Notes: generated by a model from the letters alone, not told the origin. A stretch of 64,000 nt of DNA from Neomegalonema sp. (GCA_022760435.1 JALEFY010000031.1:1-64000); one strand, 5' to 3'; counted from the first letter of the stretch, positions 26,498 to 35,849 are shown. Made by a program: numbers and translations.

Positions 26498-27400
26498 ATG
26501 CTTCGAGCAATGGACAACTGGTGGACGCAGCGAGGCTTCGCTTGGGCTCGGGCTCGGGCACGGGCTCGGGCACGCGGCGCATTCCCAGCCCTGACCGGCG
26601 CCCTTCTTGCGCTGAGCAGCACTTCCTTGCCAGCGCATGCGGATCTGCGCGCCCTGGCCGATGGTTGCTCCTCCTTGCAAACGGAGCCCGCGCAGGCGGT
26701 GCGGCTTTGCTCGAACCTGCTCGATAGCGGCGCGCTTGGCGAGACGGCCCAGGCGCAGACCTTGCTCAATCGCGGGCGGGCCTTGATGCGCGCGGGCAGG
26801 ATTGAGGCGGCAATCTCGGATATCAATCAGGCGCTGCGTCTGCATACCGAGTTCCCCGAAGCCTGGTTTGATCGGGGCCGCGCCCTCACCGCGCGCGGCG
26901 ATCATGCCGAGGCCCATCGCAGCTATAACAACGCGGTCTTGCTCCGGCCCGATGATTGGCTGGCACTGGTCGGGCGTGCTTCCTCGGCGATCGAGCTGAA
27001 TGCGGCACATGAGGCGCTGCCGGACCTCAATCGGGTGATCGAGCTGCAACCCAAGCAGGCGCTCGGCTATCTGCAACGCGCCCGCGCCTATGCGGCGCTG
27101 GGGCGGCGGCATGAAGCGCTGTCCGATTTCTCGACCGCTGCCGAGATGGCCCCGGACGATCCCGCGCCGCTGATGGGGCGCGCGGCCTTGCAGGAGGAGA
27201 GCGCCCCGCGCGCGGCCCTCGCCGACTATTCGGCGGTGATCCTCCAGCACAAGGATCTCACGCTGGCCTATTACCGCCGCGGTCGGCTCTTTGATCGGAT
27301 GGGGCACCCTTCGCTGGCCGAGCGCGATCTCAAGCGTGCCTGGCGCATGGGCTACCGCGATGAGTGGCTGCATAACCGCATGATCGGCTATGGCGGCTGA
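26498..27400 (+). CDS. Secreted TPR-repeat protein
   Basis: About 300 residues with a signal peptide (ALTGALLALSSTSLPAHA) preceded by a run of Arg-Ala dipeptides (residues 17-26) encoded by a CGGGCT repeat. Six or so TPR-like pairs follow (LLNRGRALMRAGRIEAAISD; AWFDRGRALTARGDHAEAHR; GYLQRARAYAALGRRHEALS). TPRs mediate protein-protein binding. It is upstream of the helicase gene by 35 bp. The start could also be 26510. Confidence 0.82.
   Translation: MLRAMDNWWTQRGFAWARARARARARGAFPALTGALLALSSTSLPAHADLRALADGCSSLQTEPAQAVRLCSNLLDSGALGETAQAQTLLNRGRALMRAGRIEAAISDINQALRLHTEFPEAWFDRGRALTARGDHAEAHRSYNNAVLLRPDDWLALVGRASSAIELNAAHEALPDLNRVIELQPKQALGYLQRARAYAALGRRHEALSDFSTAAEMAPDDPAPLMGRAALQEESAPRAALADYSAVILQHKDLTLAYYRRGRLFDRMGHPSLAERDLKRAWRMGYRDEWLHNRMIGYGG
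26543..26577 (+). repeat. 6-bp repeat inside the TPR gene (Arg-Ala run)
   Basis: CGGGCT/CGGGCA hexamers repeat about five times and encode alternating Arg-Ala in the signal-peptide n-region. It is in frame, so copy number changes would alter only this positive stretch. Confidence 0.8.
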
Positions 27401-27435
27401 CAGGAGGTGACGGCGCGGCGCTTCGCACTAAACTG

Positions 27436-29928
27436 ATGGTCATGCGCGATGACGATCTCTCCCTGTTGCCCGAGCCCTTCGCGTCCTGGTTCGCGGGGCG
27501 GGGATGGCATTTGCACCCGCATCAGCGGGCGATGCTGGCCCCGCTGGCGCCCGGTGCCTCGAGCCTGCTGATCGCCCCCACCGGCGCTGGCAAGACGCTG
27601 GCGGGCTTCTTGCCATCGCTGATCGCGCTCAACGCGCAGGCAGATGGGGAGGCGCAAGGCAAAGCGGCGGGCAAAGCGGGGGGCAATACGACTGGCAAGG
27701 CAGGCGGTCTTCACACGCTCTATCTCTCGCCGCTCAAGGCGTTGGCGAGCGATATCCGCCGCAATCTCTCGACCCCGATCGAGCAGATGGGGCTGACGAT
27801 CCGGGTCGAGGACCGCACCGGCGACACCGCCTCGCATGTGCGCGCCCGCCAGCGCGTCGATCCGCCCGATATCCTGCTCACCACCCCCGAGAGCCTCGCG
27901 CTGCTGCTGTCACAGCCCCATGCCGAGCGCCTGTTCGCCGGGCTGCGGCGGGTGATCGTGGACGAGATCCACGCCCTTGCCGGTACCAAGCGCGGCGATC
28001 AACTGGCGCTCTGCCTGGGCCGCTTGCGCACGCTTGCGCCCGAGCATCAGCGGGTGGGCCTGAGCGCGACCTCCGAAGACCCTGGCGCACTGGCCGAATG
28101 GCTCGAGCCGGGGCGCACGCAGATCCTGTACGCCGCCCCCGGACCCGATCCGGATATCCGCATTCTCGAGGAAGCCGGGGATCCGCCCTGGGCCGGGATG
28201 GGCGGACGCTACGCCGCGCGGGCGGTGATGGCGCAGATCGCCCGCGCCCGCCACACGATCGTGTTCATCAACACCCGCGCTCAGGCGGAGTTGTTCTTTC
28301 AGGCGCTCTGGGCGGAGAATGATGCCAATCTGCCCATCGGCCTGCATCACGGATCCTTGGGGCGCGAGGCCCGCCAGCGGGTCGAGGCCGCGATGGCCGA
28401 GGGGGCCTTGCGCGCCGTGGTCGCGACCGGCTCGCTCGATCTGGGTATCGACTGGGGTGATGTCGATCTGGTGATCCAGGTTGGCGCGCCCAAGGCGGTC
28501 AAGCGGCTGGTGCAGCGCATCGGGCGGGCCGGGCATCGCTTCGACACCCCATCGCGCGCGCTGCTGGTTCCGGCCAACCGCTTCGAGCTGCTCGAGTGCC
28601 GCGCCGCGCTGCGAGCGGTGCGCGAAGGCGCGCTCGATGGCGAGCCGATGCCGCCGGGCAGTCTCGACACGCTGTGCCAGCATCTGCTGCTCACCGCCTG
28701 CGCCGGTCCGTTCGAGCCGGAGGCGCTTTTCGCCGAAGTGCAGGGCACCGGCGCCTATCGCGCGCTCGCCCGCGCCGATTTCGATGCCTGCCTCGCCTTT
28801 TGCGCCACCGGCGGCTATGCCCTGCGCGCCTATGACCAATGGCAACGGCTGATGCAGCGCCCCGACGGGCTCTGGCAGTTGCGCGACCCGCGCAGCGCGC
28901 GACGGCTGCGCATGAATATCGGCACCATCGTCGAGGCCGAGCGGCTCAAGGTCCGTCAAGGCAAGGGCGGACGCGGCCCGCAGATCGGCGAGGTCGAGGA
29001 AGCCTTCGCCAGCAGCCTGCGGGTCGGCGACACCTTCCTGATCGGCGGCCGCGTGGTGCGCTTTGACGCCCTGCGCGATCTGGTGCTCGAGGTGTCCGAC
29101 GCCCGAGCCCGCGAGCCAAAGATCCCGGTCTTCGCCGGTGGCAAGCTGCCGATCTCCACTCTTCTGGCCGAGCGGGTGCTGGCGATCCTTGCCGAGCCGA
29201 ACGGATGGGCCGATCTGCCCGAGCCGGTGGCGCAGTGGCTGCGGCTCCAGCAGCAGGTCTCGCAGATGCCGAGCGGGCAGCGCCTGCTGGTCGAGACCTT
29301 CCCGCGCGCCGGATGCCATCACCTTGTCGCCTACGGGTTCGCCGGCCGTAACGCGCATCAGACGCTCGGCTTTCTGCTTAGCAAGCGCCTCGAGGAAAGC
29401 GGCCACGCGCCGCTCGGCTTTGTTGCCACCGATTACGCGGTGATGCTCTGGGGCCTGCATCCGGTCGAGGATCCCGCGCCGCTGTTTGGCGCCGAGGGCC
29501 TGCGCGAGGGGCTCGACCTCTGGCTGTCCGGCAGCGCGGTGATGAAGCGGACCTTCCGCTCGGTCGCCACCGTCGCCGGGCTGATCGAGCGGCGCTTGCC
29601 GGGGCTGCGCAAGAGCGGGCGTCAGGCGACCTTCAGCTCCGACATCCTCTACGACACGCTGCGCCGATTTGATCCCGATCACCTGATGTTGCGCATCACG
29701 CGGCGCGAAGCGATGCGCGGGCTGGTCGATTTCTCGCGCATCGAGGAGATGCTGCGGCGCATCGAGGGCAAGATCGAGCATCGGGCCCTCGCGCGGATCT
29801 CGCCGCTCGCGGTGCCGTTGATGCTGGAGATGGGGCGAGAGCCGATCCGGGGCGGAACCGCGGAAGAAGCGCTGCTGGAGGCGCAGGCGGCATCGATGCT
29901 GGAGAGCGCGCCGCATGCGCGCGGCTAA
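27436..29928 (+). CDS. Lhr-type DEXH-box DNA helicase (ligase-associated subfamily)
   Basis: About 830 residues, superfamily-2 helicase. Walker A APTGAGKT (47-54), DEIH box (VDEIHAL, ~175-181), SATSED, GRAGHR in motif VI, then an Lhr C-terminal core. This layout matches the Lhr-core helicases that in many bacteria sit beside an ATP-dependent ligase and a nuclease; neither neighbour is here. Residues ~68-91 (QADGEAQGKAAGKAGG...) are a Gly/Lys repeat insert between motif I and Ia. It follows the TPR gene by 35 bp. GATGGTC precedes the start. Confidence 0.88.
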   Translation: MVMRDDDLSLLPEPFASWFAGRGWHLHPHQRAMLAPLAPGASSLLIAPTGAGKTLAGFLPSLIALNAQADGEAQGKAAGKAGGNTTGKAGGLHTLYLSPLKALASDIRRNLSTPIEQMGLTIRVEDRTGDTASHVRARQRVDPPDILLTTPESLALLLSQPHAERLFAGLRRVIVDEIHALAGTKRGDQLALCLGRLRTLAPEHQRVGLSATSEDPGALAEWLEPGRTQILYAAPGPDPDIRILEEAGDPPWAGMGGRYAARAVMAQIARARHTIVFINTRAQAELFFQALWAENDANLPIGLHHGSLGREARQRVEAAMAEGALRAVVATGSLDLGIDWGDVDLVIQVGAPKAVKRLVQRIGRAGHRFDTPSRALLVPANRFELLECRAALRAVREGALDGEPMPPGSLDTLCQHLLLTACAGPFEPEALFAEVQGTGAYRALARADFDACLAFCATGGYALRAYDQWQRLMQRPDGLWQLRDPRSARRLRMNIGTIVEAERLKVRQGKGGRGPQIGEVEEAFASSLRVGDTFLIGGRVVRFDALRDLVLEVSDARAREPKIPVFAGGKLPISTLLAERVLAILAEPNGWADLPEPVAQWLRLQQQVSQMPSGQRLLVETFPRAGCHHLVAYGFAGRNAHQTLGFLLSKRLEESGHAPLGFVATDYAVMLWGLHPVEDPAPLFGAEGLREGLDLWLSGSAVMKRTFRSVATVAGLIERRLPGLRKSGRQATFSSDILYDTLRRFDPDHLMLRITRREAMRGLVDFSRIEEMLRRIEGKIEHRALARISPLAVPLMLEMGREPIRGGTAEEALLEAQAASMLESAPHARG

Positions 29929-29954
29929 CGAAGTCCTCACCATATTGCGCAAGA

Positions 29955-30533
29955 ATGGCGCAAAGCGAAAAGCCCTTAGCCCAGCGGAGCGCGCGCGTGC
30001 ACCTATCCATTCGCCATCCTGAAGCCGTGAAAATTGCCCGGACCCTTGCCCACAAGACCGGAGAGAATATCAACCTCGCCATCATGACCGCCTTGCGCGA
30101 GCGTCTTGACCTCATCGAGACCCGAGAGCGTGAGCAGATGCTCAGCAATCTGCAAGAGACCGTCGAGGCATTCGCGCAATTGCCGCGCCTCGATGCCAGC
30201 ATGACCGAGGCAGACATTGTCGAAGGCGTTGCAGAGGAGGCGACGCCGCAAACGCCGCTCCTGTCGTCCTGGCAGAGCCCTTCTACCGCGCAAGATGCGA
30301 GCGGCGTGGATATCGCGGCGGCAGGCGATCAAGGCCAAAGTGAAGACGGCCAAAGCGACGACGGTGATGAGGATAACGATCTGATCGTCATTGATGGCGA
30401 ACAGGAACAGGAAAACGAGGCGTCCGCGGCGCAGACCCGCGCTGATGCTGCCGCCGCGGGAGATCTCGCCGCGGCGCGCGATGCCTGGGCTTCGGATGAC
30501 GATCGCCGCTATGATGATCCGCGCGGCTGGTAA
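29955..30533 (+). CDS. VapB-type antitoxin with long acidic tail
   Basis: About 192 residues. Residues ~13-60 (LSIRHPEAVKIARTLAHKTG, INLAIMTALRERLDL) match the Rv0623-like VapB family that normally is about 80 residues. Residues ~85-180 are Asp/Glu/Gln/Ala-rich and disordered (e.g. DGDEDNDLIVIDGEQEQE), and the end (DDPRGW) resembles the normal VapB C-terminus that blocks the toxin. So the tail may be an insertion between the DNA-binding and toxin-binding parts. It lies 6 bp upstream of a PIN toxin, forming a toxin-antitoxin operon. Confidence 0.85.
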   Translation: MAQSEKPLAQRSARVHLSIRHPEAVKIARTLAHKTGENINLAIMTALRERLDLIETREREQMLSNLQETVEAFAQLPRLDASMTEADIVEGVAEEATPQTPLLSSWQSPSTAQDASGVDIAAAGDQGQSEDGQSDDGDEDNDLIVIDGEQEQENEASAAQTRADAAAAGDLAAARDAWASDDDRRYDDPRGW

Positions 30534-30539
30534 GGAGAA

Positions 30540-30989
30540 TTGGCGATGATTGTCGATGCAAGCGTTCTGGTCGCTTTGATCTTTGGCAGCGAAAAGCGCG
30601 AAGAGCTGGAGTTGACGCTCGTCCATGCCGAAAAGCGGCAGATCTCGGTGCTGGCCTTGCTGGAGGCATCGGTTCGGGTGCAGGCGAGCTTCGGCGGGCG
30701 CGGCGTAGCTTTGCTCAACAAGGTCATCGGCAGCCTCAATATCGAGGTGGTGCCTTTCGACGCGAATAGCATCTCGACGGCTCTGGCGGGCTCCATGCAG
30801 GCCGATGAGTTTGGGGATGCGCCGCTGAGCCTTGGCGAATGCGCGACCTATGCCCTCGCCAAATCCCAGCGGCGCGAGGTTCTGTTTGATGATGGGCCGC
30901 TGAGCAATACCGATATTGCCGCGGTGGTCCATCACCAGACCAAAACGCGCCTTGAGCCGCCTTATCTGCCCAACGCCGCTCAGGGCTGA
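30540..30989 (+). CDS. VapC-type PIN-domain toxin
   Basis: About 149 residues. PIN-domain residues: Asp in MIVDASVLVALI (D6), Glu in LALLEASVRV (E42), and the third acidic position reads LGECATYALAK, so Glu (E100) replaces the usual Asp of GDC. The usual GDDF-like motif reads FDDGPLSNTD. VapC proteins cleave tRNA or rRNA; the changes may alter or weaken activity. Cotranscribed with the antitoxin-like gene, which starts upstream. TAAGGAGA precedes the start. Confidence 0.85.
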   Translation: MAMIVDASVLVALIFGSEKREELELTLVHAEKRQISVLALLEASVRVQASFGGRGVALLNKVIGSLNIEVVPFDANSISTALAGSMQADEFGDAPLSLGECATYALAKSQRREVLFDDGPLSNTDIAAVVHHQTKTRLEPPYLPNAAQG

Positions 30990-31010
30990 TCGGGGCGGGT
31001 AGGGCTCGGC

Positions 31011-31661
31011 TCAGGCCTTGGCGTTGCCGATCGGGCAACTGATGCCGGTGCCGCCGATCCCGCAATAGCCCATCGGGTTTTTCGCCAGATATTGCTGATG
31101 ATAGTCTTCGGCAAAATAGAAGGTTGGCATCGGCTCGATCTCGGTGGTGATGGCGCCGAGCCCGGCCGCGTGCAGCCGCTCTTGATAGGCGTCGCGGCTG
31201 GCGCGCGCGGTCTCGATCAACGCAGCATCGGGCAGATAGAGCCCGGAGCGGTATTGGGTGCCGCGATCATTGCCCTGCCGCATGCCTTGGGTCGGATCAT
31301 GCCCCTCCCAAAAGGTTTTGAGCAGGGTCGCGAACGCGATCTGCGCCGGGTCATAGACCACGAGCACCACCTCGTTATGGCCGGTCTGGCCCGAGCACAC
31401 CTCCTGATAGGTCGGGTTCGGCGTGTAGCCCGCCGCATAGCCCGCCGCTGTCACAAACACACCGGGTAGTTGCCAGAAGATCCGCTCCACCCCCCAAAAA
31501 CAGCCCATCCCGACCAGCAATTGCGCGCTGCCTTGCGGGTAAGGGCCCTTGAGCGGATGTCCGTTCACGAAGTGAGTCGCGGCGGTCGGGATCGGCTCGG
31601 CGCGTCCCGTGAGGGCGGTTTGGGGATCGGGCATCTCGGACTTCTTCAGAAAGGAGAACAT
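31011..31661 (-). CDS. msrA: Peptide-methionine (S)-S-oxide reductase
   Basis: About 216 residues. The catalytic Cys lies in [10 protein letters not shown], with [13 protein letters not shown] and [19 protein letters not shown] conserved, and resolving Cys near the C-terminus in [14 protein letters not shown]. It reduces methionine-S-sulfoxide in proteins, an oxidative stress repair step. The ATG at 31661 follows GAGGAAAG; the frame extends upstream without a site. It converges on vapC and is divergent from the membrane protein at 31798. Confidence 0.93.
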   Translation of the reverse strand: MFSFLKKSEMPDPQTALTGRAEPIPTAATHFVNGHPLKGPYPQGSAQLLVGMGCFWGVERIFWQLPGVFVTAAGYAAGYTPNPTYQEVCSGQTGHNEVVLVVYDPAQIAFATLLKTFWEGHDPTQGMRQGNDRGTQYRSGLYLPDAALIETARASRDAYQERLHAAGLGAITTEIEPMPTFYFAEDYHQQYLAKNPMGYCGIGGTGISCPIGNAKA

Positions 31662-31797
31662 GGTGCTTTCCTCATGTTGATTTCTTCTCAGTTGGGGCGC
31701 GAGGGCGCTCAGGTCCAGTTGCCAGGGCTGGGAACGCCGTTCACAAGCTGGTAAACACGCGCGCAACGGGTGTGGCGGATTGGAAAAGGGGCGCGAG

Positions 31798-32226
31798 ATG
31801 GCGCAGGACAAACAGAGCATCGGCGAGCAATTCACCAGCGGTCTGAGTGAAGAGGTCGAGAAATTCCAGAACAAGTCGCTGTTTGGCAAGGCTTGGACGG
31901 TGCTGCGCTTTGGCCGCAAGCTTTTGACCCGGTCCTTTTGGGTCGGCTCGTTAAGCCTGGCGGCGGATACGGCGATCTCATTTGTCAGCGCTGGCGGCTA
32001 CATGGTCTATTTCGGCGCAGCGCTTTGGCTTGGGCGCAATGCCTGGCGCTCGTTCCGCCAGCCTGCCGATGCCGATTGGTCGGATGAGATGGCCGGGCTC
32101 GGGCTGCTACTGCTCGCGATCGGCGCGGTAGCGGTCGGCTATTACCATTACACCGGCGATATCGACTGGTCGGCTTGGGCGCGTCGGATCATCGACGCCT
32201 GGCTGGGCAGCGGTGCCGAAGCCTGA
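31798..32226 (+). CDS. Hypothetical membrane protein
   Basis: About 142 residues. An N-terminal polar helix ([20 protein letters not shown]) precedes three hydrophobic segments ([56 protein letters not shown]). I do not recognise it. The ATG at 31798 follows AAAAGGGG; a TTG 18 bp upstream is also possible. It is divergent from msrA. Confidence 0.68.
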   Translation: MAQDKQSIGEQFTSGLSEEVEKFQNKSLFGKAWTVLRFGRKLLTRSFWVGSLSLAADTAISFVSAGGYMVYFGAALWLGRNAWRSFRQPADADWSDEMAGLGLLLLAIGAVAVGYYHYTGDIDWSAWARRIIDAWLGSGAEA

Positions 32227-32261
32227 TTGGGTCTTTTGCAGGGTAGAGGGTGGCGCTTCGC

Positions 32262-32370
32262 CCAAAAAGAGAAGCCGCCCCTGGTGAATGCGAACCACCC
32301 TTGCGAGGGGGAGGGGGGCACTCAAACCAGAGGCGGCATTTCAACCCGCCGGGCCTTAGCGGGATCTCGT
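32262..32370 (-). ncRNA. Candidate structured RNA or terminator downstream of a minus-strand gene
   Basis: On the minus strand, GCCGCCTCTGGT and ACCAGGGGCGGC (plus 32326-32337 and 32274-32285) form a 12-bp stem with one mismatch around a C-rich 40-nt loop, followed by a pyrimidine- and U-rich tail (CTTCTCTTTTT). Upstream lies a second small hairpin (CCCGC...GCGGG). The combination resembles a small RNA ending in an intrinsic terminator. I cannot match a known family. Confidence 0.35.
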
Positions 32371-32440
32371 TGCAGGGAAAGCGCCGCGCTACTCGGCTTG
32401 ATCCTGCTTGAGAACAGAAATAATGTTGCCTTTGGGCGAC

Positions 32441-32935
32441 TTAGCGTGTGAAGTGAGGCAAGATTGTGGCATCGTGGGCATCGCGGGCATCGTGCTCGTT
32501 TCGCTGACGCGAGGCAATAGAGCGCACGGCGCTCAGCGCACCCGTCCAATGACCGCTCTCGCCTTCGCCGCCGATATTCCAGGTGCCGGTGAAGCGCTTG
32601 AGCCGAGCGTCAAAGCGCAGGCTGACTTCGCCCCAGAGACCCAGATCGCCGTCCCCGTCCTGAGTAGCGTAGTCTTGACGCCAGATCCCCTCGAAACGGC
32701 GGGCGGCGCGTGAGTAGGTGCCCTGTATGCGGCCGCTTCCATGCGGGTACTGTCCGATCCAGATATTGGAGCCGTGTTTCGATGGCCCCAGAACCAGCGG
32801 GGTGTGTCCGGACCCGATGGGGCCATCCCAGCGAGTCTCATACTGCACAGCGGTCTGTGCACTGGGCATCGGCATGGTCGCTTGAGGCGCTTTGGTCGCT
32901 GCGAACAGCCCTTGCGCGAAATCATAGCCCTGCAT
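32441..32935 (-). CDS. Hypothetical protein, Trp/Gly beta-strand pattern
   Basis: About 165 residues. After a Met/Ala-rich leader it shows repeated strands: ETRWDGPIGSGHTPLVLG, GRIQGTYSRAARRFEGIW, RFDARLKRFTGTWNIGGEGE and SGHWTGALS. The W-G spacing suggests a small beta-barrel or avidin/lipocalin-like fold, but I do not recognise a family. The C-terminus (NEHDARDAHDAT) is encoded by a 9-bp repeat. The ATG follows AAGGAGAG. No signal peptide. Confidence 0.65.
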   Translation of the reverse strand: MQGYDFAQGLFAATKAPQATMPMPSAQTAVQYETRWDGPIGSGHTPLVLGPSKHGSNIWIGQYPHGSGRIQGTYSRAARRFEGIWRQDYATQDGDGDLGLWGEVSLRFDARLKRFTGTWNIGGEGESGHWTGALSAVRSIASRQRNEHDARDAHDATILPHFTR

Positions 32936-33317
32936 CGGTCTCTCCTTCCCGATCTGCCTCACCGCCCGGATTGATTTCCGGATCAATTCGACCCCTCGCC
33001 GTTGCGGTTACAACTCTCCAACGTCTCAAACCGCTATATGTTGCATGGCGAATGCCGAATCTGCGCTCATCTGCGCCGGTGCCCACATTATATGGGCTTA
33101 TTGGCGGAGCTCAGCCCAAAATATGGCGTGAAAACCGAAAAAGAGTCGGGAATCGGGCCAGAATCGGCGTTGACTCTCGGCAGCGCGTGAGTCCCTTGGA
33201 TCCTGCGGCGAGATTCGCTAAAGCAGGCCGCGCAAGCGGTGGGGGAGCGGCCCGCCGCGCCTTCATCCGATTCGGCGTGCGGCCCCGTCCGCCTACCTAG
33301 CAGCAAAGAGCATCGAC
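32936..33317. other. Gene-free region upstream of pheT
   Basis: About 380 bp divergent region between a hypothetical gene (minus) and pheT (plus). It is where pheS would be expected in many bacteria, but no pheS is present. It should hold both promoters. No clear promoter, leader peptide, T-box or terminator is recognised. Confidence 0.35.
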
Positions 33318-35813
33318 ATGAAATTCACCCTCTCCTGGCTGAAAGATCATCTGGAGACCGAAGCCAGCCTGCCGGAGATCCTCGAGGCGCTGACCGATCT
33401 GGGGCTTGAGGTCGAGGAGGTGGTCGACCCGGCCGAGCGGCTCGGCGCGTTCCGGATCTGCAAGGTGATCGAGGCGCGCCAGCATCCCAATGCCGACAAG
33501 CTGCGGCTGTGCCGGGTGCAGATGCTGGCCGATGGCCCCAAGGGCGCCGATGACCTCAAGGGCAAAGCCGAGGAGATCCAGGTGGTCTGCGGCGCGGTCA
33601 ATGCGAAGACCGGCCTTATCGGCGTTCTCGCCCGTCCGGGCGATTATGTGCCGGGGCTCGATGTCACGCTCAAGGAAGGCGAGATCCGCGGCGAGGCCTC
33701 GATGGGCATGCTGTGCTCGGAAGAGGAGCTGGAACTGGCCGAGAGCTCGGAAGGGATCCTCGAGCTGCCAGCCGACGCGCCGGTCGGGGCGCGCTATATC
33801 GACTATGCCGGGCTCAACGACCCGATGATCGAGATCGCGATCACCCCCAACCGCCCCGATGCGCTCGGCGTGCGCGGTGTTGCGCGCGATCTGGCAGCGC
33901 GCGGGCTCGGGCGGCTGAAAGATGAAGCGGCCCCGGCGATCGAGGGGCGCTTTGCCTCCCCGGTGAAGGTGACGCTCGACAAGAGTGCGCGCGAGGAGAT
34001 CGAGGGCCGTGCCGCCTGTCCGCTCTTTGTCGGGCGCATGGTGCGCGGGGTGAAGAACGGCCCCTCGCCCGCCTGGCTGCAAAAACGGCTCAAGGCGATC
34101 GGCATCAACCCCAAGAACGCGCTGGTTGATATCACCAACTATATCAGCTTCGACCGCGCGCGGCCCCTGCACGTGTTCGACATGGCCAAGCTGTCGGGTA
34201 ACATCAAGGTGCGGCTGGCCAAGCAGGGCGAGCGCATCCTCGGGCTCGATGACGTCGATTACGCGCTCGAGGAAGGGATGACGCTGGTCTGCGATCAGGG
34301 CGGGCGGCGCCCGGCGGCGATCGGCGGGGTGATGGGCGGCGCGGAGACCGGCTGCTCGGGCGAGACCGTGGATGTGTTCATCGAATCGGCCTATTTCGAC
34401 CCGATCCGCACCGCCACTACCGGGCGCAAGCTGCGGATCAATTCGGATGCTCGCTACCGGTTCGAGCGCGGCATTGATCCGGCCAGCGCCGAGCTCGGCT
34501 GTGAGCTGGCAACGCGGATGGTGCTCGAATTCTGCGGCGGCGAGCCGTCGGAGCTGGTGATCGCTGGCCGGGTCCCGACCAAGGGCGCCAATGGCATCGG
34601 CCGCAAGTTCAAGCTCGATACCGAACGTGTCGTCAGCCTCGTCGGCATGGAGATCGCGCGTGAGGAGCAGGTGCGTATCCTCGAGGCGCTGGGCTTCGAG
34701 ATCGGCAATCCGCGCCAGAAGGTGATCACGGCCAAGGTGCCGTCCTGGCGGCCGGATATTCATGGCGAGGCGGATCTGGTGGAAGAGGTGGCGCGGGTCG
34801 CCTCGCTCACCAAGCTCGAAGCGCGCCCATTGCCGCGCCTGTCGAGCGGGGTGGCCAAGCCAGTGCTGACCCCGGCCCAGCGTCGGCTCTCGCTGGCGCG
34901 GCGCACGCTGGCCGCGCGCGGGGCGAATGAATGCGTCACCTATACCTTCATTTCCGAGAAGGAAGCCGCGCTCTTTGGCGGCGGGGCGGCGGCGATGAAG
35001 CTCGAGAACCCGATCTCCTCGGAAATGTCCGACATGCGCCCCTCGCTGCTGCCGGGGCTGCTGGCGGCGGCGCAACGCAATCAGGCCCGCGGGGCGGCGC
35101 AGATCGCGCTGTTCGAGGTCGGGCCGGAGTTCTTCGGCGGGGAGCCGGGCGAGCAGCGCGAGGCCGCTTCGCTCATCCGGGTCGGCTTTACGGCGGCCCG
35201 CGACTGGTCGGGCACGCGCCGTCCGGTCGATCTCTATGACGCCAAGGCCGATGCCGAAGCCCTGCTGGCCGCGCTCGGGGCGCCGACCGACAAGCTGATG
35301 CTCGACCGGGCGGTAAGCCCCTGGTTCCATCCGGGCCGCGCCGGGCGGCTCAAGCTCGGGCCGAAGGTGGTGCTGGCCGAGTTCGGCGAACTGCACCCGA
35401 AGGTGATCCGCGAGATGGGGATCCGCAACGCCTCGGCGGTGGCGATGAGCGTCGATCTGGCCGCGATCCCGGCGAAGAAGGCGAAATCCACCGCTCGCCC
35501 GCCGCTCACTCTCAACGAGTTCCAGGCGGTCGAGCGCGATTTCGCCTTCGTCGTCGATGCGCAAGTGGAGGCTGGAGAGATCTTGCGGGCAGTGCGCGGC
35601 GCCGACAAGAAGCTCATCGAGGATGCGAGCGTGTTCGATGTCTTCGAAGGCAAGCGCGCGGTCGAGCAACTGGGCGAGGGCCGCAAATCGGTCGCGGTCT
35701 CGGTGCGCCTGCAACCGGTCGGCAAGACGCTGACCGATGAGGAGATCGAGGGCGTCGCCGACAAGGTCATCCAGGCCGCTCAAAGGGCGGTCGGCGCGAC
35801 TTTGCGTGGCTGA
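33318..35813 (+). CDS. pheT: Phenylalanine-tRNA ligase beta subunit
   Basis: About 831 residues, a little longer than the usual ~800. Contains the N-terminal B1 and EMAP-like tRNA-binding domains (HPNADKLRLCRV; DNA-type GEASMGMLCSEEEL), the B5 domain region and the C-terminal ferredoxin-like anticodon-binding domain (VSVRLQPVGKTLTDEEIEGV). With PheS it charges tRNA-Phe. pheS is not adjacent, so the two subunits are encoded apart. The ATG at 33318 begins MKFTLSWLKDHL. A 42-bp repeat array follows. Confidence 0.95.
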   Translation: MKFTLSWLKDHLETEASLPEILEALTDLGLEVEEVVDPAERLGAFRICKVIEARQHPNADKLRLCRVQMLADGPKGADDLKGKAEEIQVVCGAVNAKTGLIGVLARPGDYVPGLDVTLKEGEIRGEASMGMLCSEEELELAESSEGILELPADAPVGARYIDYAGLNDPMIEIAITPNRPDALGVRGVARDLAARGLGRLKDEAAPAIEGRFASPVKVTLDKSAREEIEGRAACPLFVGRMVRGVKNGPSPAWLQKRLKAIGINPKNALVDITNYISFDRARPLHVFDMAKLSGNIKVRLAKQGERILGLDDVDYALEEGMTLVCDQGGRRPAAIGGVMGGAETGCSGETVDVFIESAYFDPIRTATTGRKLRINSDARYRFERGIDPASAELGCELATRMVLEFCGGEPSELVIAGRVPTKGANGIGRKFKLDTERVVSLVGMEIAREEQVRILEALGFEIGNPRQKVITAKVPSWRPDIHGEADLVEEVARVASLTKLEARPLPRLSSGVAKPVLTPAQRRLSLARRTLAARGANECVTYTFISEKEAALFGGGAAAMKLENPISSEMSDMRPSLLPGLLAAAQRNQARGAAQIALFEVGPEFFGGEPGEQREAASLIRVGFTAARDWSGTRRPVDLYDAKADAEALLAALGAPTDKLMLDRAVSPWFHPGRAGRLKLGPKVVLAEFGELHPKVIREMGIRNASAVAMSVDLAAIPAKKAKSTARPPLTLNEFQAVERDFAFVVDAQVEAGEILRAVRGADKKLIEDASVFDVFEGKRAVEQLGEGRKSVAVSVRLQPVGKTLTDEEIEGVADKVIQAAQRAVGATLRG

Positions 35814-35849
35814 TCAGGCCCGGTCCTTCCTGCCGAGGTCGGTATTTCG

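Noticed and set aside
27910-29952. 680-codon frame antisense to the helicase gene
   Set aside because: Shadow frame: no motif, no ribosome-binding site, and it mirrors a gene with complete helicase motifs.
33297-35783. 828-codon open frame antisense to pheT
   Set aside because: High-GC genes with strong codon bias leave long open antisense frames. Its protein has no motif, composition is Arg/His-rich, and pheT is clearly real.
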